The translations under genes and the position numbers were made by a program. A stretch of 19,395 bases of DNA from JAIRVZ01 sp031553755 (lineage in GTDB: Bacteria > Bacteroidota > Bacteroidia > Bacteroidales > Azobacteroidaceae), in assembly GCA_031553755.1 (NCBI GenBank), contig JAVBKZ010000118.1, forward strand, positions 1-19,395, read 5' to 3'. The notes beneath the pieces are model-generated. The model ran no database searches, was not told the origin of the DNA, and worked only from the letters and a program-made list of their open reading frames with translations. Shown here in pieces: positions 1-6,773 of this stretch (positions are counted from its first letter, which is position 1; each line of letters starts with the position of its first letter).

Positions 1-2
1 AC

Positions 3-185
3 GCCTGCACTCCATTCACAAAAGAAAAACAAGAAAAGAATTTGTATTTATCAAAATTAGTTGTAAACTTGCATGGATTAATTCCTCATTATACACTTAA
101 CGAAGTGGTTGTAAACTGTCCGAAGGATGGGGAGTACTTTAAAATTCACGTAGAAATCGTCAATATAATGGCTATTTTCAACTAA
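3..185 (+). CDS. C-terminal end of an unidentified protein (partial)
   Basis: Frame 3 is open from the window edge to a TAA at 183-185, giving about 60 residues with no start codon in view. The translation alternates charged and hydrophobic stretches and ends in a hydrophobic run (VEIVNIMAIFN), which looks like real protein in DNA where random open frames of this length are uncommon. I do not recognise the family. It lies 194 bases upstream of the GH97 gene in the same direction, but the operator-like and promoter-like sites between them suggest a separate transcription unit. Confidence 0.5.
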   Translation, partial: ACTPFTKEKQEKNLYLSKLVVNLHGLIPHYTLNEVVVNCPKDGEYFKIHVEIVNIMAIFN

Positions 186-259
186 AAATTTTCCTTTCGG
201 AAACACTCGAAACAAATCTTACATTTTCTTTGTTAATAGGATATTCCTAAAGTATTTAC

Positions 260-273
260 CGCAATCGTTTGCG
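260..273. promoter_or_regulatory. LacI/PurR-type operator-like palindrome
   Basis: CGCAATCGTTTGCG is a 14-base palindrome with 12 of 14 symmetric positions and a central CG. This shape matches the classic LacI-family operator core (CGCAAnCGnTTGCG). It lies 55 bases upstream of the -7 promoter element of the GH97 gene, so it is probably a binding site for a sugar-responsive regulator. No regulator gene is in the window, so the link is inference. Confidence 0.5.
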
Positions 274-321
274 ATAATTTTCAAATAAAAACACATCAAA
301 ATAACAATTATTTCAGATGGC

Positions 322-342
322 GTAAACTATATTTGCGTTTAC
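322..342 (+). promoter_or_regulatory. -7 promoter element framed by an inverted repeat
   Basis: TATATTTG at 328-335 matches the Bacteroidota -7 consensus TAnnTTTG. It is framed exactly by GTAAAC (322-327) and GTTTAC (337-342), so a protein bound to this palindrome would cover the promoter. I see no clear -33 TTTG at the expected distance. The leader from here to the GH97 start is about 38 bases and very A-rich. Confidence 0.55.
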
Positions 343-379
343 TAAGTAATTTACAATCAACATAAAAAATAAAAAAAAA

Positions 380-2548
380 ATGACTAAAAAAATATTGTAC
401 ATCGCAAGTTGTTTTTTAGCGATCGCGACTTTAAGTTTAGCGCAGAATTTAAAATCTCCGGATGGAAATTTGATTATGAATTTTTCGTTGAAAGAAGGAG
501 GAATTCCATCTTACAATCTTCTTTATAAAGAAAAAGAAGTGATTAAATCAAGTAAACTGGGATTTGAACTGAAAGACAATGATGTTGAACGTAGTTTTGA
601 TGATTTTTCTCCTGAAAAACAAAGTAATTCAGTTCAACATGCCAATGATTTACTTAATGGTTTCCAGGTTGTAAATACCCAAATTTCCGTGTTTGATGAA
701 ACATGGCAACCGGTTTGGGGCGAAGTAAAAAACATCCGTAACAATTATAACGAATTGGCGGTATTATTAAATCAAACAAAAACCGACAGGCAAATGCTTA
801 TCCGTTTCAGGTTATTTGATGACGGATTGGGATTTCGATATGAATTTCCGGAACAAAAAAATCTGATTTATTTTGTAATTAAAGAAGAAAAAACACAATT
901 TGCCATGCCCGGAGATATTAAAGCTTATTGGATTCCGGGTGATTACGATACACAAGAATATGATTATACTATTTCCAACTTATCGGAAATAAGAAAGTTG
1001 ATGAAAGTAGCCATCACTCCGAACGCATCTCAAACGCCATTCTCCGAAACCGGCGTTCAAACTTCGCTGATGTTGAAATCTAACGATGGATTGTATATCA
1101 ACATCCACGAAGCGGCTTTGATTAATTATCCATGTATGCATCTAAATTTGGATGATAAAAATTTCGTATTCGAATCGTGGCTCACTCCCGACGCGCAAGG
1201 CAATAAAGGCTACATGCAAACACCTTGTGTTACACCATGGCGTACAGTTATCGTGAGTGACGACGCGCGTAATATCCTTGCTTCAAAAATGACATTAAAT
1301 TTGAATGAACCCTGTAAGATTAAGGATACCTCATGGATCAAGCCCGTGAAATATGTAGGAGTTTGGTGGGAAATGATTACCGGAAAAAGCGATTGGGCGT
1401 ATACTAACGATTTTTTAAGTATTCAATTAGGCATTACGGATTATGCTCAAGCGAAACCAAGCGGCCGTCACGGAGCAACAACCGCTCACGTAAAGGAATA
1501 TATTGATTTTGCCGCGTTACATGGATTTGATGGTGTTTTGGTGGAAGGTTGGAATATTGGATGGGAAGATTGGTTTGGACATTCTAAAGATTATGTTTTT
1601 GATTTTGTAACTCCTTATCCTGATTTTAATGTCAAGGAAGTTCAGGATTATGCCAAGAGTAAAGGTGTGAAAATCATCATGCATCACGAAACTTCAGGCT
1701 CTGTCCGTAACTACGAACGGCATATCGACAAGGCTTACCAATTTATGAAAGACAATGGATATGAAGCGGTTAAAAGTGGCTACGTGGGAGATATTATTCC
1801 CCGGGGAGAATATCACTACGGACAATGGCTCGTCAATCATTATCAATATGCGATAGAAAAAGCGGCCGATTATAAAATCATGGTAAATGCCCACGAAGCG
1901 GTTCGCCCTACAGGCATTTGCCGCACCTGGCCAAACCTGATTGGAAATGAATCCGCGCGTGGAACCGAATATCAGGCTTTTGGAGGAAATAAGCCTTATC
2001 ATGTAACAATCCTTCCGTTCACGCGTTTGATTGGAGGTCCGATGGATTATACTCCGGGAATTTTTGAGATGGATATCAAAAAAATCAATCCGAACAACCA
2101 TTCTCATGTAAACGCGACAATAGCTAATCAGTTGGCATTGTATGTTACGATGTACAGTCCGCTGCAAATGGCCGCCGATTTGATTGAAAATTACAACCGT
2201 TTCCCGGATGCTTTCCAATTTATTAAAGATGTAGCTGTCGATTGGGACGAAAGTAAATACCTGGAAGCCGAACCGGGCGAATACATCACTGTAGCGCGAA
2301 AAGCCAAAGGATCAGGCAATTGGTTTATTGGAAGTGTTTCGGGAGAAAACAGTCACCTTTCTAAAATCTCTTTTGACTTTTTAGAGCCCGGGAAAAAATA
2401 TACGGCTACCATTTATAGCGACGCGAAAAACGCGGATTATAAAACAAATCCACAGGCTTATGAAATCCGTAAAATAACTGTTACAAACAAATCGAAACTT
2501 TCTCAATATTGCGCTCCGGGTGGTGGTTATGCGATTAGTATTAAATAA
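380..2548 (+). CDS. GH97 family alpha-glucosidase (SusB-like, inverting type), secreted
   Basis: Glycoside hydrolase that probably removes glucose from alpha-glucans in the periplasm. Residues 1-21 are a signal peptide ending in LSLAQ. A beta-supersandwich N-terminal domain (about 25-300), a (beta/alpha)8 catalytic barrel (about 310-610) and a C-terminal beta domain follow; 722 residues is close to SusB (738). Glu389 (VLVEGWN), Glu437 (HHET), Glu506 (NAHE), Glu524 and Glu530 (NESARGTE) line up at a constant offset of two with SusB Glu391, Glu439, Glu508, Glu526 and Glu532. These include the proposed base (439/508), the acid (532) and calcium ligands, so this is the inverting subtype, not the Asp-nucleophile retaining subtype. 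No susC/susD pair is in view. It ends 11 bases from the convergent priA. Substrate is inferred from the family. Confidence 0.95.
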   Translation: MTKKILYIASCFLAIATLSLAQNLKSPDGNLIMNFSLKEGGIPSYNLLYKEKEVIKSSKLGFELKDNDVERSFDDFSPEKQSNSVQHANDLLNGFQVVNTQISVFDETWQPVWGEVKNIRNNYNELAVLLNQTKTDRQMLIRFRLFDDGLGFRYEFPEQKNLIYFVIKEEKTQFAMPGDIKAYWIPGDYDTQEYDYTISNLSEIRKLMKVAITPNASQTPFSETGVQTSLMLKSNDGLYINIHEAALINYPCMHLNLDDKNFVFESWLTPDAQGNKGYMQTPCVTPWRTVIVSDDARNILASKMTLNLNEPCKIKDTSWIKPVKYVGVWWEMITGKSDWAYTNDFLSIQLGITDYAQAKPSGRHGATTAHVKEYIDFAALHGFDGVLVEGWNIGWEDWFGHSKDYVFDFVTPYPDFNVKEVQDYAKSKGVKIIMHHETSGSVRNYERHIDKAYQFMKDNGYEAVKSGYVGDIIPRGEYHYGQWLVNHYQYAIEKAADYKIMVNAHEAVRPTGICRTWPNLIGNESARGTEYQAFGGNKPYHVTILPFTRLIGGPMDYTPGIFEMDIKKINPNNHSHVNATIANQLALYVTMYSPLQMAADLIENYNRFPDAFQFIKDVAVDWDESKYLEAEPGEYITVARKAKGSGNWFIGSVSGENSHLSKISFDFLEPGKKYTATIYSDAKNADYKTNPQAYEIRKITVTNKSKLSQYCAPGGGYAISIK

Positions 2549-2559
2549 AAAGATTTTTA

Positions 2560-4818
2560 TTATACCGGATCTACATCAAAATGTAAGGTTATGTACTTAT
2601 ATTTAGGGTTTTGAATCAAATTAATTTTGGCTTCCTCTAATATTTTCCTCAACGCGGGAATGGAAGCCGAAATTTCTATTTTTAAAATTATTTTCCTCAA
2701 ATAAAGAGCTTGGATTCTACCAATGACCGGTTTATCCGGACCAAGCAACCGATCCCCAAGAGATTGTTTCAGTAAAACGGCAAATTTTTTTGCGGCTTCA
2801 TCAACCAATTTTTCTTCTCTATGTTTGATAGTTATGGATATAAGCCTGAAAAACGGAGGATATTTGAATAATTGGCGTTCTTCTATCTGTGTCTCATACA
2901 TCGATTTATAATCATTATTCAAAACTGCCTGAACGATAGGATGTTCCGGATGAGAAGTCTGCAAAACCACTTCTCCTCTTTTTTGTCTCCGCCCTGCCCT
3001 ACCCGACACTTGAGCCATCAGTTGAAAGGCCCGCTCATGTGACCTGAAATCAGGAAAATTCATCATCGAATCGGCGTTTAATATCCCAACCAGACTCACA
3101 TTTCCAAAATCCAACCCTTTCGAAACCATTTGAGTACCGACAAGTATTTGTGTTTTTTCTTTTTCAAAATCCCTGATTATATCTTCAAAAGCCGATTTTT
3201 TCCGGGTTGTGTCGGTATCCATACGCGCGACTTCTACATCCGGAAATAATGCCCTGATTTCTTCTTCTACTTTTTCCGTTCCAAAACCAACTTCTTTGAG
3301 TTCGGGATTTCCACACTCCGGACATACCACAATTAAATCTTGTTCTACTCCGCAATATTTACAAATTAATTTATTGATTTTCTTATGATATGTAAGCCCA
3401 ACGTCACAATATTTACATTTAGGAATCCAGTCACAGACTTTACAATATATCATCGGAGCAAATCCCCGCCTATTCTGAAATAATATGATTTGTTCCTTAT
3501 TTTCTAATGCCGATTGTATTTTCTCTTTCAAAAGCGGAGAAAAAAGCCCCTTCATCCGTTTTTTCCGTTTCAACTCTTTGATGTCGACCGGAGTTATTTC
3601 GGGAAGTTCGGTTTCTTCAAATCTTTTATTCAAATAAACATAAGCATATTTTCCTGTTTGAGCATTGTAATACGATTCGACAGAAGGCGTAGCGCTGCCC
3701 AACACTACTTTAGCTCCATGCATATTCGCCAAGACAATAGCCGCGTTACGGGCGTGATAACGAGGAGCCGGATCCTGCTGCTTGTATGTCGATTCATGTT
3801 CTTCATCGACAATAACAAGTCCCAAGTCGCGAAAAGGCAAAAAAACCGAAGACCTGACACCAAGAATAATCTGATAACCTTCATCATTCAACAAATTATT
3901 CCAGATTTCAACCCTTTCATTGTCGTTCACCTTCGAATGATAAATACCCAATTTATCTCCGAAAAACTGTTTCAGTCGATGAGTAATTTGGGAAGTGAGG
4001 GCAATTTCAGGCAATAAAAATAAAACCTGACGGTTCAGTTTCAAGGTTTCATTAATCAAATGCGTATAAATTTCAGTTTTTCCGGAAGAAGTTATTCCAT
4101 GTAAAAGGCAAACGTCTTTTTCCCTGAAACCGCGCATAATTTCGCCATAAGCCTGTTGTTGGAAAGTATTTAATTGATTTAACGGTTTTAATTCATGAAA
4201 ATATGAATCAAGACGGCTTATTTCTTTTTCATAAAGTTCTAAAATGCCTTTTTCTATAAGAGAAGTCAAAGTGGCCGAGACAGAAACGCTTCTATCCAAC
4301 AATTCTTTTTTCGAAATTTCTTTCTGTTCGCGATAAGTAAAAATTTGGGAATATTCGAGGTATGCCAATAATAATTTTTCTTGCTTGACCGCCCGTTTCA
4401 CTAAATCAAAAGCTTTTCCTAAATCGTCTTCTTTCGTATAAGAATTATTCAATTTTACAAAGGTTTCTTTTTTATGAGTATAGTTCACCGAACTTTCGCT
4501 CCTGAATCCGGATGGTAAAACCGTTTTGTACACCTCTCCCAATTTACATATATAATATTGCGACAACCACTCCCAAAAACGAAGTTGAGGTCTCCTTAAC
4601 ACAGGATGAACACTTTCCAATGCCAATACCGGCTTAATTTCAAATTGCAAGGTAACCGGAGGTATCTGCCTGATATAAGAAACAATACCGGAATAATGTT
4701 TTTTTCCAAATTCGACCAACACCAAACTTCCTGAAGCAATTTGGTTTTGCATTTCTTCAGGTACAGAGTAGGTATATGTATCGGATAAAGGAACCGGAAG
4801 AATAACTTCTACAAACAT
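2560..4818 (-). CDS. priA: Primosomal protein N' (replication restart helicase PriA)
   Basis: 3'-to-5' DNA helicase that reloads the replisome at stalled forks. Numbered from the Met at 4818: an N-terminal 3'-DNA-binding domain (FVEVILPVPL onward, about 1-100), a DEXH helicase core with Walker A GITSSGKTE (241-249) and motif II DEEH (338-341), eight cysteines at 459-502 forming the two zinc sites inserted in the helicase, and helicase motif VI QVSGRAGRR near 603-611. Length of about 752 residues is typical. The frame stays open to an ATG at 4860, but those extra residues would be encoded inside a terminator hairpin, and family members begin close to FVEVILP, so I place the start at 4818 (4821 is equally possible). 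No clear own promoter is visible in the short gap upstream, so it may rely on readthrough. Confidence 0.95.
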   Translation of the reverse strand: MFVEVILPVPLSDTYTYSVPEEMQNQIASGSLVLVEFGKKHYSGIVSYIRQIPPVTLQFEIKPVLALESVHPVLRRPQLRFWEWLSQYYICKLGEVYKTVLPSGFRSESSVNYTHKKETFVKLNNSYTKEDDLGKAFDLVKRAVKQEKLLLAYLEYSQIFTYREQKEISKKELLDRSVSVSATLTSLIEKGILELYEKEISRLDSYFHELKPLNQLNTFQQQAYGEIMRGFREKDVCLLHGITSSGKTEIYTHLINETLKLNRQVLFLLPEIALTSQITHRLKQFFGDKLGIYHSKVNDNERVEIWNNLLNDEGYQIILGVRSSVFLPFRDLGLVIVDEEHESTYKQQDPAPRYHARNAAIVLANMHGAKVVLGSATPSVESYYNAQTGKYAYVYLNKRFEETELPEITPVDIKELKRKKRMKGLFSPLLKEKIQSALENKEQIILFQNRRGFAPMIYCKVCDWIPKCKYCDVGLTYHKKINKLICKYCGVEQDLIVVCPECGNPELKEVGFGTEKVEEEIRALFPDVEVARMDTDTTRKKSAFEDIIRDFEKEKTQILVGTQMVSKGLDFGNVSLVGILNADSMMNFPDFRSHERAFQLMAQVSGRAGRRQKRGEVVLQTSHPEHPIVQAVLNNDYKSMYETQIEERQLFKYPPFFRLISITIKHREEKLVDEAAKKFAVLLKQSLGDRLLGPDKPVIGRIQALYLRKIILKIEISASIPALRKILEEAKINLIQNPKYKYITLHFDVDPV

Positions 4819-4842
4819 CATTTCGGGTAAATTATATATCAT

Positions 4843-4894
4843 AAAAAACACATAAGACACATAGATATTAAAATAAAACTATGTGCCTTATGTG
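4843..4894 (-). terminator. Rho-independent terminator downstream of the barrel gene
   Basis: On the minus strand, 16-base arms (4879-4894 and 4849-4864, one mismatch) enclose a 14-base loop and are followed at once by six T residues (4848-4843). It lies 15 bases after the stop of the beta-barrel gene and upstream of the chosen priA start. It is symmetric enough to act in both directions, but the T run favours the minus strand. Confidence 0.75.
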
Positions 4895-4909
4895 CCTATG
4901 TTGTAAAAA

Positions 4910-5515
4910 TCAGAAGAAAAGCGCCGCTGTAATTGACCAAACGCGAGGTTTAGAATTAATATCAATAGCAGTTCCTCCCAGCCCCCATACAGAAGTATCA
5001 AAATTTTTAAAATTATCAGTTAATCCCAATTGATAGTTTACTCCAATTTGTAATTTACCAAGAAGTTCTGCTCCTATTCCAAAATTCAATCCGGCACCAA
5101 AAGATTCCGTCTTGAAAGATTGGGAATAATCATCTAAATTGTCATAAACATTGAAATCAATATACGGACCAGCGGCGGCATAAGCACCTACAAGGTTCAT
5201 TAAACTTAATTTGTACTTTAAGTTAACAGGAATTAAAATCGAACCATTCTTGTAAGCATTATCATTCATTTTAAACCCCGTTTGAGAATACAATAAAGCC
5301 GCATCCATACCGATACCAATAATAGGAACCGTAAATTCAAGTATTGGACCAACCTGAAAACCTGTATAATTACTTGGATCAACAGACGAAGGAACATCCC
5401 CAAAATCAACATCCGACAAGTTAACCCCCGCTTTCAATCCGAATTTCAGTTGAGCTTGTGTAGGTAAAGCAACAAACAAAGCAACAATAAACGTCAATAA
5501 AAAGTACTTTTTCAT
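4910..5515 (-). CDS. Outer-membrane beta-barrel protein (PorT/OMP_b-brl_2 type)
   Basis: 201-residue protein with a clear signal peptide (MKKYFLLTFIVALFVALPTQAQ). The mature part opens with LKFGLKAGVNLSDV, the hallmark first strand of small Bacteroidota barrel proteins, followed by alternating strands with many Gly and aromatic residues and a terminal Phe-Phe, the usual outer-membrane assembly signal. It probably forms an eight-stranded barrel in the outer membrane; substrate or partner is unknown. It starts 29 bases after the DUF2007 gene on the same strand, so the two are likely co-transcribed, and a strong terminator follows it. The family also includes gliding/T9SS PorT proteins, but nothing here assigns that role. 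Confidence 0.85.
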   Translation of the reverse strand: MKKYFLLTFIVALFVALPTQAQLKFGLKAGVNLSDVDFGDVPSSVDPSNYTGFQVGPILEFTVPIIGIGMDAALLYSQTGFKMNDNAYKNGSILIPVNLKYKLSLMNLVGAYAAAGPYIDFNVYDNLDDYSQSFKTESFGAGLNFGIGAELLGKLQIGVNYQLGLTDNFKNFDTSVWGLGGTAIDINSKPRVWSITAALFF

Positions 5516-5544
5516 AAATATATACTGTTAAAATTAGTGTTTTA

Positions 5545-5766
5545 TTAAATTTCTGTCGTTAAATATTTTTCAAATCCCCCTTGTTTTATGATTTCAACCG
5601 TCCTTGATATATCTTCCGGTTTTATCATCAATCTGGTTTCAACTCCCGGAATGAGATTACTATTTCCGTCTAAAAAATATTCCACATTTTCTTTTTGCAG
5701 GAGAGTTTCTAAAACATCCGCTTCATTCGGGTACATGAATACTGCAACTTCAACTAAATCGTTCAT
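5545..5766 (-). CDS. DUF2007 family small protein
   Basis: A 73-residue soluble protein with the DUF2007 pattern: an opening strand (VEVAVFMYPNEADVLETLL), a helix over the pairs E-A-D-V-L, then EYFLDGNSN and a closing strand plus helix (RLMIKPEDISRTVEII). Members are called putative signal-transducing proteins, but no activity is established. It is first in a likely two-gene unit with the outer-membrane barrel gene. Its start is fixed by a perfect Shine-Dalgarno sequence, unusual in this phylum. A weak -7-like TATCTTTA lies upstream on the minus strand at 5807-5814. Confidence 0.85.
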   Translation of the reverse strand: MNDLVEVAVFMYPNEADVLETLLQKENVEYFLDGNSNLIPGVETRLMIKPEDISRTVEIIKQGGFEKYLTTEI

Positions 5767-5770
5767 AATA

Positions 5771-5778
5771 ACCTCCTT
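5771..5778 (-). promoter_or_regulatory. Consensus Shine-Dalgarno sequence AAGGAGGT
   Basis: On the minus strand the full AAGGAGGT lies four bases before the ATG of the DUF2007 gene. Most starts in this window have no such motif, as expected for Bacteroidota, whose ribosomes hide the anti-Shine-Dalgarno sequence. It fixes the start codon and may carry regulatory meaning. Confidence 0.8.
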
Positions 5779-6169
5779 ACTTTAGATTAATAAATTAAAA
5801 ACATTGTAAAGATAACAATAGTTTTAAATTTTATAAAAAATCGGGATAAAATTTCATCTTAAAGGATTTTATATTGAATATTTTCATTATCAAAATAGGA
5901 AACATCAATTTTATTTTTAGTTATTTTAGTCTAATTATAGTTGACATTTCTTAATTGATTTTTAAAATAATAACATATTTTATATAATATTTAATAATAT
6001 ATACTATTAAAACAACGCAATTTGTTAAAAAACAACAACAAAACAACAGCCAACATTCAACAAAACAATTATCAAGCATATCTTTGCAACCGTTGAACAC
6101 ACAAGCATGGTTTTATGTACTCAACATAAAGCTAAAAAGGAAAGTTAAACACACGCAAATAACTCATTT
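5779..6169. other. Divergent intergenic region, AT-rich
   Basis: About 390 bases between the divergent DUF2007 and small membrane-protein genes. It is extremely AT-rich, with a C/A low-complexity run of CAACAA-type units near 6025-6060. Apart from the promoter-like elements at 5807-5814 (minus, weak) and 6079-6086 (plus, strong) I see no gene, tRNA or strong hairpin in it. The leader from about 6093 to 6169 is not obviously structured. Confidence 0.6.
6079..6086 (+). promoter_or_regulatory. -7 promoter element TATCTTTG
   Basis: An exact match to TAnnTTTG, followed by CAAC as in many Bacteroidota promoters. It would start transcription near 6093 and give a leader of about 77 bases before the membrane-protein gene. 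No -33 TTTG is visible at the usual spacing. Confidence 0.55.
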
Positions 6170-6610
6170 ATGAAAGTTTTGAATTCCTATCCATCAAAAT
6201 GGTCTGACATCAAACAGATTGACTCAGTTTTATTTTTTTTAATATTTCTAAGTATCCTGATTTTAGTCTCTTTTATTTACACCGAATACAAACACCGGGT
6301 AGATATGAAAGAAAAATATTCTTTGAATTTAAACAGCGCTCCAAACATTCATAACAACGAACAAAAAGAATCTTTCGCTAATTTTGAATTATTATCCGTC
6401 TTAAAAGAAGATAAATCAGTTTTTATTCAGGAATCTTCATTTTCAAATATTTCATGGATTTTATTATTATTCCCAATCGCATATATCGTACTTATTAACG
6501 CGAAGATATTTCCAAAAAACGAATCGGTTAAGGAAAGAATCAGGCCAATAAACAATAAAGATATTTTTGAAGCAAAAAAAAAATCTTCAAATAAAGATTA
6601 CTTAAATTAG
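6170..6610 (+). CDS. Small membrane protein with two transmembrane segments, unknown function
   Basis: A 146-residue protein that I do not recognise. Residues about 20-38 (VLFFLIFLSILILVSFIY) and about 93-111 (ISWILLLFPIAYIVLINA) are strong membrane helices. Between them is a polar, Asn- and Lys-rich stretch of about 55 residues, and the C-terminus is basic with many Lys. With both ends likely on the same side, the middle loop would face the other side of the inner membrane. It has its own promoter-like site and is followed by a terminator, so it is probably a single-gene unit. Possible partners are unknown. Confidence 0.65.
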   Translation: MKVLNSYPSKWSDIKQIDSVLFFLIFLSILILVSFIYTEYKHRVDMKEKYSLNLNSAPNIHNNEQKESFANFELLSVLKEDKSVFIQESSFSNISWILLLFPIAYIVLINAKIFPKNESVKERIRPINNKDIFEAKKKSSNKDYLN

Positions 6611-6636
6611 TGTGTTAGTGTATTATAGTGTGTCGG

Positions 6637-6673
6637 GGCGTTGAGTTGTGATAATTCGGCGCTTCTTTTTTTT
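6637..6673 (+). terminator. Rho-independent terminator
   Basis: GGCGTTGAG (6637-6645) pairs, with some G-U pairs, with TTCGGCGCT (6655-6663) around a nine-base loop, followed by a run of T to 6673. It separates the small membrane-protein gene from lon. Confidence 0.6.
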
Positions 6674-6692
6674 AAACGGCATGAATATTGAG

Positions 6693-6724
6693 TACTTTTG
6701 TATTTCATAAAAAATATACTTTTG
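6693..6724 (+). promoter_or_regulatory. Two tandem -7 elements ahead of lon
   Basis: The octamer TACTTTTG occurs twice, at 6693-6700 and 6717-6724, exactly 24 bases apart, and both fit TAnnTTTG. They could be two start sites, or the TTTG of the first could serve as the -33 box of the second (16 bases between them). The downstream site would start lon transcription roughly 45 bases before its ATG. Confidence 0.55.
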
Positions 6725-6773
6725 TGAATAAATTCATTTAATTTACATTAAAACTGACAAATAATACTACGCA

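Noticed and set aside
188..205. Possible terminator after the left-edge gene tail
   Set aside because: The stem TTTCC/GGAAA is only five pairs and no T run follows it.
1694..2218. 174-residue open frame on the minus strand inside the GH97 gene
   Set aside because: It lies opposite the catalytic part of a well-conserved gene, has no family resemblance and reads like a shadow of the codon use of the true gene.
3514..4017. 167-residue open frame on the plus strand inside priA
   Set aside because: Antisense to the helicase core, with low-complexity basic and aromatic composition and no recognisable domain.
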